A stretch of DNA of 38,180 bases from assembly GCA_021811315.1 (NCBI GenBank), contig JAJZPF010000028.1:1-38180 (forward strand), written 5' to 3'. The translations under genes were made by a program, and so were the position numbers. This document shows, in pieces, positions 31,066-38,044 of this stretch (its first letter is position 1; each line of letters begins with the position of its first letter). Below the pieces are notes generated by a model that was not told where the DNA came from, searched no databases, and worked only from the letters and a program-made list of their open reading frames with translations. This DNA is from a bacterium. Lineage in GTDB: Bacteria; Elusimicrobiota; Elusimicrobia; Elusimicrobiales; UBA9959.

Positions 31066-32046
31066 CTACAGTCCGCCGAACATCCCGTCGAAGATCCCGG
31101 CGATATTGCCGGCGTGCTTTCCGCCCACCTGAAGGAATTTCATCGGGTCGCGCGGCAGGCCGCCGGTCCAGACCTCGTAATGCAGGTGGTTGCCGGTGGA
31201 AGTCCCGGTGGAGCCCATGCGGCCTATCTGCTGGCCGCGCTTGACCACCGTGCCTTCCTTGGCCAGCACCTCGCTCATATGCCCGTAAAGCGTGGAATAG
31301 CCGAAACCGTGGTCGACCACGGCGCACATCCCGTAGCCCTGCGCCCAGCCCGAGTGCCTTACGACCCCGTCGGCCGCGGCGTAAATGGGCGTGCCCGCCT
31401 CGTTGGCGATGTCGATGCCGGTATGGTAGTCGCTGGCCAGCCGCAGCGGGGCGATGCGGTAGCCGAAAGGCGAAGTGACGCGGCCCTCGGTGGGCCAGAT
31501 GGACGGGGTGGCGCGCGCGCCGTTATGGCGGTCGGCGAGGTAAAGCGTTATCTCGGAATAGCTGGAGAGGCGCCTGCGGGACTCTTCCTGCATCTTCTGT
31601 ATGGAGTTATTAAGGGTGGTCTCTTTTATCTCGGAGGCCTTGGCGCCGAGCAGCTTGCGGAAATCCTTCAGGTCCGATTCCTGCGGGCCGCCGACCCCCT
31701 GCTCCCGCTCGAGCGCGTTCGGGTCCATGCCCAGAACTTTGCGCAGCTGGTTGTCCGTGCGCTTGGTCATCTCCAGGTAGGCCATGCCCTGGTCGACCTG
31801 CTCGGAAACGTAGGCCATCTTGGTGCGGAGGATCTTATTGTCCGCCTTTGTGACGTAATAATCGAAATGGCGGCCCGCTATATAGCCGGCCCAGATGGTC
31901 ATGCTGGTCCAGGCCAGGCCGAAAACAAGCAGCAAAGACACCGGCAGGTTGAACCGCAGGGAAGGCATGCCGTTATGGGGAATGATGAAGACGCTGACCG
32001 GCTTGGCGATGTTTTTAAGGAAACGCAGGATGACTTTCAACCACAT
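31066..32046 (-). CDS. M23 (LytM) family peptidoglycan endopeptidase, membrane anchored
   Basis: A 326-residue protein: one membrane span (about 32-54), a coiled-coil region (about 60-165) and a C-terminal M23 domain. The zinc ligands are in HTGID (His and Asp) and HLHYEV (last His), with GHMS between. The active residues are complete, so it should be a working endopeptidase rather than an activator such as EnvC. It is directly upstream of the bactofilin gene on the same strand. A TATAAT box lies 17 nt before ATG 32046. Confidence 0.94.
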   Translation of the reverse strand: MWLKVILRFLKNIAKPVSVFIIPHNGMPSLRFNLPVSLLLVFGLAWTSMTIWAGYIAGRHFDYYVTKADNKILRTKMAYVSEQVDQGMAYLEMTKRTDNQLRKVLGMDPNALEREQGVGGPQESDLKDFRKLLGAKASEIKETTLNNSIQKMQEESRRRLSSYSEITLYLADRHNGARATPSIWPTEGRVTSPFGYRIAPLRLASDYHTGIDIANEAGTPIYAAADGVVRHSGWAQGYGMCAVVDHGFGYSTLYGHMSEVLAKEGTVVKRGQQIGRMGSTGTSTGNHLHYEVWTGGLPRDPMKFLQVGGKHAGNIAGIFDGMFGGL

Positions 32047-32064
32047 TTACATATGATAACTATA

Positions 32065-32928
32065 TTATAGCCCGCTGTCAACCCGGGGCGGGGCCTTTTT
32101 GGAGGAGTCAGGGGCCGCTTTTGGCGTCCCGCTTATGACGGAAGGGTCGAAGGTCATTTCGCCGTCCCCGTCCGCGTCCGAGGGCCGGGAATCTACGGAA
32201 GGCTGGCCCATGGGGACGGAGACAGCTCCCCCCTGCGGCGCGCCCCCGGGCATCCCCGGGAGCATGGGCATGCCCCCGGGCATGTTCCTCATGAGGGGCT
32301 GCATCTCGGGATCGTTCATGAATTCCATCATCAGGCTCAGGAATTCCGGGCGGGCGGCGTATTTCAGCATGAGTTTATCCATGCCTTTGGCGCCCTGGAT
32401 CAGGCCTATCACTTTAAGCGGGTTATTGTCCTTTGAAGCGGCTAAAGCCGCGGCCATGTCCGGATTTTTCTTCATGTCGGCGAGAAAAGCTTTGACTATG
32501 GGCCTGTCGGCGTACTTGTTCATTGCCCTCAGGATCTGCCCGCTCTCGTCCGGATTCATGATGCCGACCGATCGCTCGCCCGGCAGCCCCCCCGCGAAAA
32601 GGCCCAGCCCGGAGCCGGAAGCGGAAGTAGAAGCGTAGACGCGCTGCGCCATCGGGATGGTCCTGTTCTCGGACTGGTAGCCGGGGGCCGGCGGAGGAAA
32701 GCCCTGGAAGACGTCCTCCAAAGCGTCCCTCGCGTTGGAGATCTTGTGGTAAATATAGAAGCCGCCGCCGGCGATGATCAGGAACATCGAGACGAGGACC
32801 GCGGCCACGATCTTGAGCGTCTTGTTCCGGCCGCGCACGCGCGCCAGCTCGGCGCGGAGCTCGACTTCCCGCGGGTCGGGCTCCGGGGCGTTCTCGGGCG
32901 GTACAGGAGCGTTGTTCGTCTCGGTCAT
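32065..32928 (-). CDS. Unknown membrane protein with Met/Pro/Gly-rich segment
   Basis: A 287-residue protein not recognised as a known family. The N-terminal 35 residues are acidic then basic (cytoplasmic), one membrane span follows (about 41-63, VAAVLVSMFLIIAGGGFYIY), and the rest is probably periplasmic. The segment PEFLSLMMEFMNDPEMQPLMRNMPGGMPMLPGMPGG (split over about 190-225) resembles the Met-rich repeats of STI1-type chaperone regions, which bind hydrophobic peptides; this is only a resemblance. The tail has an Asp-rich DADGDGEMTFD stretch. It precedes the M23 and bactofilin genes on the same strand (18 nt), so it may belong to the same envelope function. Confidence 0.7.
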   Translation of the reverse strand: MTETNNAPVPPENAPEPDPREVELRAELARVRGRNKTLKIVAAVLVSMFLIIAGGGFYIYHKISNARDALEDVFQGFPPPAPGYQSENRTIPMAQRVYASTSASGSGLGLFAGGLPGERSVGIMNPDESGQILRAMNKYADRPIVKAFLADMKKNPDMAAALAASKDNNPLKVIGLIQGAKGMDKLMLKYAARPEFLSLMMEFMNDPEMQPLMRNMPGGMPMLPGMPGGAPQGGAVSVPMGQPSVDSRPSDADGDGEMTFDPSVISGTPKAAPDSSKKAPPRVDSGL

Positions 32929-32985
32929 ATTTTCCCCGCTGGCAAATTTATCTTTACATCCGACGGCCGCAATTGGTAAACTGTA

Positions 32986-32997
32986 ATTCTACAAAAT
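32986..32997 (-). promoter_or_regulatory. Promoter of the 32928-leftward gene string
   Basis: The minus strand reads ATTTTGTAGAAT, identical to the tRNA-Leu promoter. It lies 57 nt before the start at 32928. Confidence 0.55.
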
Positions 32998-33023
32998 AAA
33001 AGCAGGCTTTTTAGCCCGCTTTT
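32998..33023. terminator. Terminator-like hairpin between divergent transcripts
   Basis: A stem AAAAGC-x-GGC/GCC-x-GCTTTT with one mismatch, ending in a T-run. It lies upstream of both tRNA-Glu and the leftward genes, so its role is unclear. Confidence 0.4.
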
Positions 33024-33043
33024 TACAAGTAATCGGTCCATGC

Positions 33044-33119
33044 GCCCCCTTCGTCTAGCGGTTAGGACGCTGCCCTTTCAAGGCAGAGATCACGGGTTCG
33101 AATCCCGTAGGGGGCGCCA
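33044..33119 (+). tRNA. tRNA-Glu (TTC)
   Basis: Acceptor GCCCCCT/AGGGGGC, T-arm GGGTTCGAATCCC, anticodon stem CTGCC/GGCAG with loop CTTTCAA, giving TTC (Glu). CCA is encoded at 33117-33119. Confidence 0.97.
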
Positions 33120-33123
33120 ATTT
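33113..33123. repeat. 11-bp direct repeat at the tRNA-Glu 3' end (candidate att core, left copy)
   Basis: GGCGCCAATTT here recurs in the same orientation at 37973-37983. The two copies bracket the AT-richer gene group. A tRNA 3' end is a common integration target, but no integrase gene lies between the copies. Confidence 0.4.
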
Positions 33124-33168
33124 ATGCCCATTAGTGGCCCGATGAAGAAGGCTTCTTCGGAACAGAAC

Positions 33169-33198
33169 AAAACCGCGTCGTCAAAGGCGCGGTTTTTT
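33169..33198 (+). terminator. Terminator after tRNA-Glu
   Basis: A stem AAAACCGCG/CGCGGTTTT (33169-33177 with 33188-33196) followed by T. Confidence 0.85.
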
Positions 33199-33273
33199 AT
33201 CTCCCGGCAATTGCCGACAATTTGCCGTAAATTGGCGATAAACTCATCTCTCTCCGGGTTGCGAAGGGTTTAG

Positions 33274-33328
33274 GGTCAGGTCTTTACTTTTGAATTTTTA
33301 CACCCAGTTCAAGAATCAAGACCTGATC
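33274..33328 (-). repeat. Inverted repeat after the HEAT-repeat gene
   Basis: 11-bp arms GGTCAGGTCTT and AAGACCTGATC (one wobble mismatch), with a smaller inner complementarity (TTTTGAA with TTCAAGA). It is placed like a terminator 1 nt past the HEAT-repeat stop but lacks a T-run, and resembles the other long hairpins at 9354 and 12163 in style. Confidence 0.5.
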
Positions 33329-33329
33329 T

Positions 33330-34607
33330 CTATTTCTCACCTATTCCCCCCATAGTTTTGTAATCACTATAGTCACTGCTTGACTTTATAATCACTGCGG
33401 AATGTTTTTGAAGGATTACGCGAGCATCCGGTGTACCGATTTGTTTCAGAGCAGTCCGCAGCTCTTTAATATTTCTGGCACGAAACATCCGACTGCCTTT
33501 ATCCGAACTCTCCTCATATCCTTTAACTTCCGCATCTAACTTCGCACCAAGAAAATCCACCAGACCTGGGGTTTGCGTTTTGAGGCGGGCCAATCCTATC
33601 GCAGCCGACTCTTTGACATAATCCGCTGACGCTTTGTGAAACAAGCGAACAAGCAACTCCGCTAATCCAGGGCCATCGATAGGATAATTACGAACAGCAT
33701 CCGCTATGCCATATTCATGCTTGTAATCGTCAATTGAGACTACTTCCATGATAGCCGCGACGTCGCCAATGCCCCCCAAGGCTTTTATCGCGGCTCGCGT
33801 TTCTCCCCATCTTCCGCCACCGCTTTTAATAAAGCGTTTTAAATCGGGAACAGCAGCTTTCGCTTCAGGGCCTATACGCTCCAAGGTGATTAACGCTCCC
33901 ATAACTAAATCCTGTTTTGGATCGTCCAGAAGCTTAATCAATAGCGGGACCGCCGGAGCAGCAGACCGCCCGAGCCTTCCCAATGCAAACACCGCGTCTA
34001 CCGGATGTTCACGGGATTCCAATGCTTGCATTAAGCGGGGCACATCATCCTGTGACACATTTCGGAATTTAGGCCCCAATAGCATGACCTGTCTGTTGAA
34101 AATGGCGAATGAAACCCCGAAAACCACAATGAACACTACAGATGGAACCCATATCTTTCTGCTAAAAGAACGCTTCTCATTCTGAGCCTCAGGGCTTTCC
34201 TCACCTCGGGTCCAATTGCAGCGGTATAACCACGCCGTAAAACACGCCCCGACAATAATCGAGATACCGAACGACAGCCCGATTATCCCCCTGGCATTGG
34301 GGAGGGCGTATCCCGCCCCAGCAGCCAAAGCTAAAAGAGCCACCAATCTGCGATTGCTTGGCGCGATCAAAGCCGCCCCTAAAATAATAAAAATCGCCCC
34401 AATAGACGGAGCGACAAAGAGCAGTACCCGACTAGAGTAAAGAAACCAGGGAGCCGTACACACCCCTGACACCATCTGGTCAGCAGGGCATAAATTATTC
34501 CCCACTACATAAAAACCAAGTCCCAACAGCATTGGAACCAAGTACCCTGCCGCCGCAAGTGGAACACAGAGCCACCTTATCACTGAAATGATTCGCGCTT
34601 TTTTCAT
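33330..34607 (-). CDS. Membrane protein with C-terminal HEAT repeats
   Basis: A 425-residue protein. The first 185 residues hold five to six membrane spans (for example 12-35, 60-82, 86-102, 108-127, 155-173). The cytoplasmic part (about 190-400) is a HEAT-type repeat solenoid: VPRLMQALESREHPVDAV, AVPLLIKLLDDPKQDLVMGA, AVPDLKRFIKSGGGRWGETR, each ending in a GALG- or RIG-type turn. It is probably a protein-protein scaffold at the membrane. AGGAG 10 nt before ATG 34607. It is last in the AT-richer string and follows the metallophosphoesterase gene by 59 nt. No enzyme motif seen; function unknown. Confidence 0.72.
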   Translation of the reverse strand: MKKARIISVIRWLCVPLAAAGYLVPMLLGLGFYVVGNNLCPADQMVSGVCTAPWFLYSSRVLLFVAPSIGAIFIILGAALIAPSNRRLVALLALAAGAGYALPNARGIIGLSFGISIIVGACFTAWLYRCNWTRGEESPEAQNEKRSFSRKIWVPSVVFIVVFGVSFAIFNRQVMLLGPKFRNVSQDDVPRLMQALESREHPVDAVFALGRLGRSAAPAVPLLIKLLDDPKQDLVMGALITLERIGPEAKAAVPDLKRFIKSGGGRWGETRAAIKALGGIGDVAAIMEVVSIDDYKHEYGIADAVRNYPIDGPGLAELLVRLFHKASADYVKESAAIGLARLKTQTPGLVDFLGAKLDAEVKGYEESSDKGSRMFRARNIKELRTALKQIGTPDARVILQKHSAVIIKSSSDYSDYKTMGGIGEK

Positions 34608-34666
34608 ATATGCATTACTCCTGAAAAGGGACCATACTGGGATGACACTTTTTCATTTCCAGACTG

Positions 34667-35800
34667 CTATCGAGGTTTCAATTCCAGCAAAAGCACTTGC
34701 GGCCTACAGAAGGTGCGCACGCGCGGCGCGACATGCCCCTCCATGCCCAAACCTCGCGAAACCACTACTGAAAGCCCTTCAACCTGTTGGATACCACCGG
34801 CGGCTATCTTTCGACTAACACCGCTCAAGGTTAGAATGGGCCCACCCCACGGCGGGCACATCTGCCCGCCGTGCGTGTGCCCAGAGAACAAAGCCGTGAC
34901 AGAGAGTCCCTTTGCTGTAGCCATGGTATCCGGCACGTGACTCAATAACAGAGTGACATCCACCCTGCCTAACTTTTCCAAGAGCGATACCAGCAAGGAC
35001 CTGTCCGCAAAATTATCCAATCCCAAGCCTACCACGCCCACGGAATTTCCCTCAACCTTGATTTTCCGGAAATCACCGTCTAAAACCGTGAACCCGGTAT
35101 CCTTGTAGAACTCGCTGAGGTTCAAGTGCATGTCGATATTGCCACTTACCGCGAACGAGCCGCTACGGCTTTTGAACCCACGCAGATACACCTGTATTTC
35201 GGATTCAATTGAGGGGTGGTTGATCAGATCTCCAGTGAAGAAAATGAGGTCAGGCGCGAAATCGTTCACCGAACGCTGCGCTTCCAGGTGCATAGCGCGG
35301 AGGTCATCGGTCTGCAAATCAGAGATATGCGCTATCTTTATAGGCACTTTCAAGCCCTTCACGGCGATAGATGCGCGCTGGACCTCTAAATTATTGGGTT
35401 CATAAACCTCGCCATAGAACTTGAACACCAACAACAACAATGCCGGCAGCAGCAACACAGCTTTCTTCAGACGAATGGCGAAGAATACAAGCAATAACGG
35501 GATTGCCACGGTGAAGAGCGTCCAGAAGGTGCGTACGATCAACGAAAAGCCTACGATGCCCCCTACGAAGGCTCCGGCCAGCACCCAAAGCAGGACAGCA
35601 CCGATCAATCCACGTCTGCAGGCTGCCACCAAGCCTGAATCCGGCCACCTTCTGCGATGTATGAAGGCCAGCGCATAAAAAGTGAATGTTATGGCAAGGT
35701 CCAACCCAAGATTGACCGGCCCGAACGCATTCCAGTAAAAACTCATACTTTTCATCCTAACTACGCTGAGTGGATACTGTTTCCCAAAACCCCGATTCAT
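34667..35800 (-). CDS. Membrane-anchored metallophosphoesterase (YkuE-like) with altered metal-site residues
   Basis: A 377-residue protein: four membrane spans in the first 130 residues, then a calcineurin-type domain. Motifs: SDLQ (161-163, where DxH is usual), TGDLINH (189-195), SGNID (219-223, where GNHD is usual), SHVPD (287-291) and SGHTHGG (306-312). Two of the usual histidines, the first metal ligand and the catalytic GNHD His, are thus replaced by Gln163 and Ile222. Either activity is changed or the domain only binds. The start at 35800 has no clear ribosome site; ATG 35755 is an alternative. It lies 20 nt after the Abi_C gene. Confidence 0.85.
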   Translation of the reverse strand: MNRGFGKQYPLSVVRMKSMSFYWNAFGPVNLGLDLAITFTFYALAFIHRRRWPDSGLVAACRRGLIGAVLLWVLAGAFVGGIVGFSLIVRTFWTLFTVAIPLLLVFFAIRLKKAVLLLPALLLLVFKFYGEVYEPNNLEVQRASIAVKGLKVPIKIAHISDLQTDDLRAMHLEAQRSVNDFAPDLIFFTGDLINHPSIESEIQVYLRGFKSRSGSFAVSGNIDMHLNLSEFYKDTGFTVLDGDFRKIKVEGNSVGVVGLGLDNFADRSLLVSLLEKLGRVDVTLLLSHVPDTMATAKGLSVTALFSGHTHGGQMCPPWGGPILTLSGVSRKIAAGGIQQVEGLSVVVSRGLGMEGHVAPRVRTFCRPQVLLLELKPR

Positions 35801-35820
35801 TTTATGGACTTATCGAGATT

Positions 35821-36594
35821 TTATGTAGCCTTTCTTTTTTCTATATATGTCAAGTAAAGGTAGTCGGAAAAAGCTTTTGCAACAGTAACAGTTAAGACTG
35901 AGTGTCTTTCACTGATTTTATACTTAACCTTCCGAGATTTACCATGTGCGTCACCTAGCAGATTCCTGATGCTGGCAACCCCATTTATTATTGAAAAGCA
36001 CCCTGACAAAACCTCTTTGAAGGGCTTTTCCTCATAGATACTTGGAATCATTGAGAGGATTTTGGAGACTTTCTTGTATAACTCTGGGAGGTCGTCGTTT
36101 TGCTTGTATGCGAGATCCTCTTCGTCGAGGATATACTTACATATACTCTCTACAAGAGTTCTAGCGCTAGTGATGGCGCCATCGTAGTCACCGGTATTAT
36201 TCTTTTCGTCACATTTCGCTATCTGCTCACGGATATATTCAAAATCAATAGTGTCAATCTTAGCCGCGGGGCGGTTGCTGGTCGGGAGTGGGGCATTGGG
36301 GTTCACAAAGAAGTCTATCCCGGTTATTTCTATGGAATTATCCTTAACGGGATAAGGAACATGAAATGCCTTGACTATTATCCTTTTGTCTTCGGGCGAG
36401 AGGGCTTCAAGTAGTTCCTGTTTTTCTAAGGATGAGTATATCTCTACAGTAGTGCATTGTGAGTATGCTCGGCTACCATAAGTATTACTGATATTTAGGG
36501 AATAAACAGCTCCCCGTAAAAGCTTGGCCAAATCTATTCTTTTACGGTGTTTTAAGACACCGAGGATATCGTCAATTGGGCTTAATTCGTCCAT
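35821..36594 (-). CDS. Abortive infection protein with Abi_C-type C-terminal domain
   Basis: A 257-residue protein. The N-terminal half (1-115) is unassigned. The C-terminal half matches the Abi_C pattern closely by eye: CDEKNNTGDYDGAITSARTL (128-147), ESICKYILDEEDLAYK, DLPELYKKVSKIL, LSGCFSIINGVASIRN and LLGDAHGKSRK. The stretch RNLLGDAH gives an R-N-x5-H motif (Arg210, His217), compatible with HEPN-type RNases. I chose ATG 36594 because AGGAG stands 9 nt upstream; GTG 36639 would overlap the upstream stop by 4 nt and add 15 residues. It is likely to act in phage defence by stopping growth, as family members do, though the partner and trigger are unknown. Confidence 0.8.
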   Translation of the reverse strand: MDELSPIDDILGVLKHRKRIDLAKLLRGAVYSLNISNTYGSRAYSQCTTVEIYSSLEKQELLEALSPEDKRIIVKAFHVPYPVKDNSIEITGIDFFVNPNAPLPTSNRPAAKIDTIDFEYIREQIAKCDEKNNTGDYDGAITSARTLVESICKYILDEEDLAYKQNDDLPELYKKVSKILSMIPSIYEEKPFKEVLSGCFSIINGVASIRNLLGDAHGKSRKVKYKISERHSVLTVTVAKAFSDYLYLTYIEKRKAT

Positions 36595-36635
36595 AAACCT
36601 ACTCCTACCGTTTTGGGAAATTACTATTTCCGCAA

Positions 36636-37244
36636 TCACGCAGGTCGTTTTTCATGACTCGTAACGTATATACGGCCAGATTTCACATAATGCTGTTCAA
36701 ATTTATCTCGCAGGCCCGAATTGGAGGCAAGCAGCACTTTATATTTCTCAATTGCGGCAAAAAAGAAGCGCTTTAGCCCCCATAGCGTAACACGATGTTC
36801 TCCATTTCTAACGCTATACCAATGAACGTTCGCGACTTCGGTAGTAAAAACGGTATTACTAAGAATGCCTAAATCCAAGGAATACGAGTGATGCAAAGCA
36901 TTCCTAAACTCCCAAGCGAACTTTGCCTCCGCATATGAAACCCCACATACCTCTTGCAGAAATCTCTTAAAGATCACGCCTGGCCGGCCGGAATCATTGT
37001 AGAATTTCGCCATCATATCGATACCGGTCAAAATTCCCATTGCCGCTAGATATGGGGCCTTATGTTTATCATTCCCATCCGGACCAAAACTATTTTCTTT
37101 GAGATACAGGTGCTCCAAGTCCCGCCGCAGCAAATGGAGCACAGGTCTTTCGCCTGAGGAAACCAATTCCTGCGGCAATTCAGAAACGGGGCATGGTGGT
37201 AAAAAGAATTTTTCAATTGAGTTCATAAACAAGTGGTGAATCAT
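36636..37244 (-). CDS. HEPN-like protein, uncharacterised
   Basis: A 202-residue all-helical protein. No named family was recognised. The phrase WEFRNALHHSYSL (111-123) contains R-N-x3-H (Arg114, His119), the active-site signature of HEPN RNases; the helix before it (AAMGILTGIDMMAKFYND, KRFLQEVCGVSYAEAKFA) fits the HEPN bundle. I chose ATG 37244, preceded by AAAGGGG, over TTG 37259, which would sit at the transcription start. It is first in the AT-richer string and ends just before, or overlapping, the Abi_C gene. A toxin-like RNase or its partner is the most likely role. Confidence 0.7.
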   Translation of the reverse strand: MIHHLFMNSIEKFFLPPCPVSELPQELVSSGERPVLHLLRRDLEHLYLKENSFGPDGNDKHKAPYLAAMGILTGIDMMAKFYNDSGRPGVIFKRFLQEVCGVSYAEAKFAWEFRNALHHSYSLDLGILSNTVFTTEVANVHWYSVRNGEHRVTLWGLKRFFFAAIEKYKVLLASNSGLRDKFEQHYVKSGRIYVTSHEKRPA

Positions 37245-37266
37245 TGCCCCTTTACCCAACTTGATT

Positions 37267-37278
37267 ATTCTACAAAAC
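37267..37278 (-). promoter_or_regulatory. Promoter of the HEPN/Abi_C gene string
   Basis: The minus strand reads GGTTTTGTAGAAT, sharing TTTTGTAGAAT with the promoters at 26722 and 32986. Transcription should start near 37260. Confidence 0.6.
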
Positions 37279-37352
37279 CTGTGTCAGATATTTCGGTATT
37301 CTCCCGGGTGGGTCATTACGCCGTATCATGAATGGGCGGGGACAGGTGAGGC

Positions 37353-37407
37353 GGGCCAGGCCGGGGGCGGCGGCGCTCCCGTGCGCAAGACGCTACCGGC
37401 CTGGCCC
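37353..37407. repeat. Inverted repeat A
   Basis: Perfect 12-bp arms GGGCCAGGCCGG (37353-37364) and its complement (37396-37407), 31-nt loop. Confidence 0.75.
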
Positions 37408-37559
37408 TCCCCTACCTTATTTCCCCGCAGTTTCCCCTCGGTGGCTGCAAAGCAGTAACAGAAAAGACCAGCGCGGCGGCCGCAGCAGCAGACGCCAGGC
37501 TGGTGTTTTGTAAATACGGCGGCCACCGGATAATTCATGAGATGGATAACAGGAACAGG

Positions 37560-37604
37560 CCCGCGCCGCTGGTGGCCTCAGCAGAGGCCACAGGCGAGCG
37601 CGGG
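37560..37604. repeat. Inverted repeat B (two-tier hairpin)
   Basis: An outer stem CCCGCGC/GCGCGGG (37560-37566 with 37598-37604) and a perfect inner stem GTGGCCTC-AGCA-GAGGCCAC (37572-37591). Confidence 0.8.
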
Positions 37605-37728
37605 CAGAGTCTGTAACGATATTGGTTCAACTCTTTGCAGTGGGCGCGGGAAATAATTTTCTGCGTTGTACGGACGCCGAAGGCGGACGGGAGCGGCCGG
37701 GTAAGGCCTGTTTGGGGCCGGCCGGCCG

Positions 37729-37776
37729 CGCATCGGAGGTGTTGATAAGATGCAGAACACCTTTGGAGCCGATGCG
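37729..37776. repeat. Inverted repeat C (two-tier hairpin)
   Basis: CGCATCGG (37729-37736) pairs with 37769-37776 and AGGTGTT (37737-37743) with 37756-37762. Confidence 0.8.
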
Positions 37777-37972
37777 AAGGCGCGTAGTGCCGAGCCCGGC
37801 GAACCCGCTACTTAGCGGCGAAGCATGGGCGGCCGCGCGGCGTGGCCGACCGTGCGGCATCTCGCGGATAAGATCGGCCTACCTTTTCGATCCCAGGACG
37901 GGCGCTGAAGCGGTACTTATAATGTTTCCTCGGGATGTTGCGCAAAGTAGTCTCGAACGATGTCTAAATGAC

Positions 37973-37983
37973 GGCGCCAATTT
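37973..37983. repeat. 11-bp direct repeat, right copy (candidate att site)
   Basis: GGCGCCAATTT, identical to the tRNA-Glu 3' end at 33113-33123 and in the same orientation. It lies beyond the four AT-richer genes. Confidence 0.4.
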
Positions 37984-38044
37984 TTTGAAACGCGGAAATC
38001 CGGCCCGCAGAAGCCCGGCCTCCCGTAAGGCCCGATCAATAAGG

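Larger units (their letters stand above)
37279..38044. other. GC-rich, hairpin-rich stretch without a recognisable gene
   Basis: No convincing protein frame: open frames here are short, overlapping on both strands and of low-complexity composition. It holds at least three strong inverted repeats (37353-37407, 37560-37604, 37729-37776) and the right copy of GGCGCCAATTT (37973-37983). I looked for RNase P RNA, tmRNA, 4.5S RNA and tRNA signatures on both strands and saw none. It may contain an unknown structured RNA or clustered repeats. Confidence 0.55.

Noticed and set aside
33220-33253. Short tandem-like AATTGCCG / AATTTGCCG / AATTGGCG run after tRNA-Glu
   Set aside because: Three imperfect units only; no sign of a CRISPR or iteron array.
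37320-37900. RNase P RNA, tmRNA or SRP RNA
   Set aside because: The conserved blocks of these RNAs were not found on either strand despite strong hairpins.
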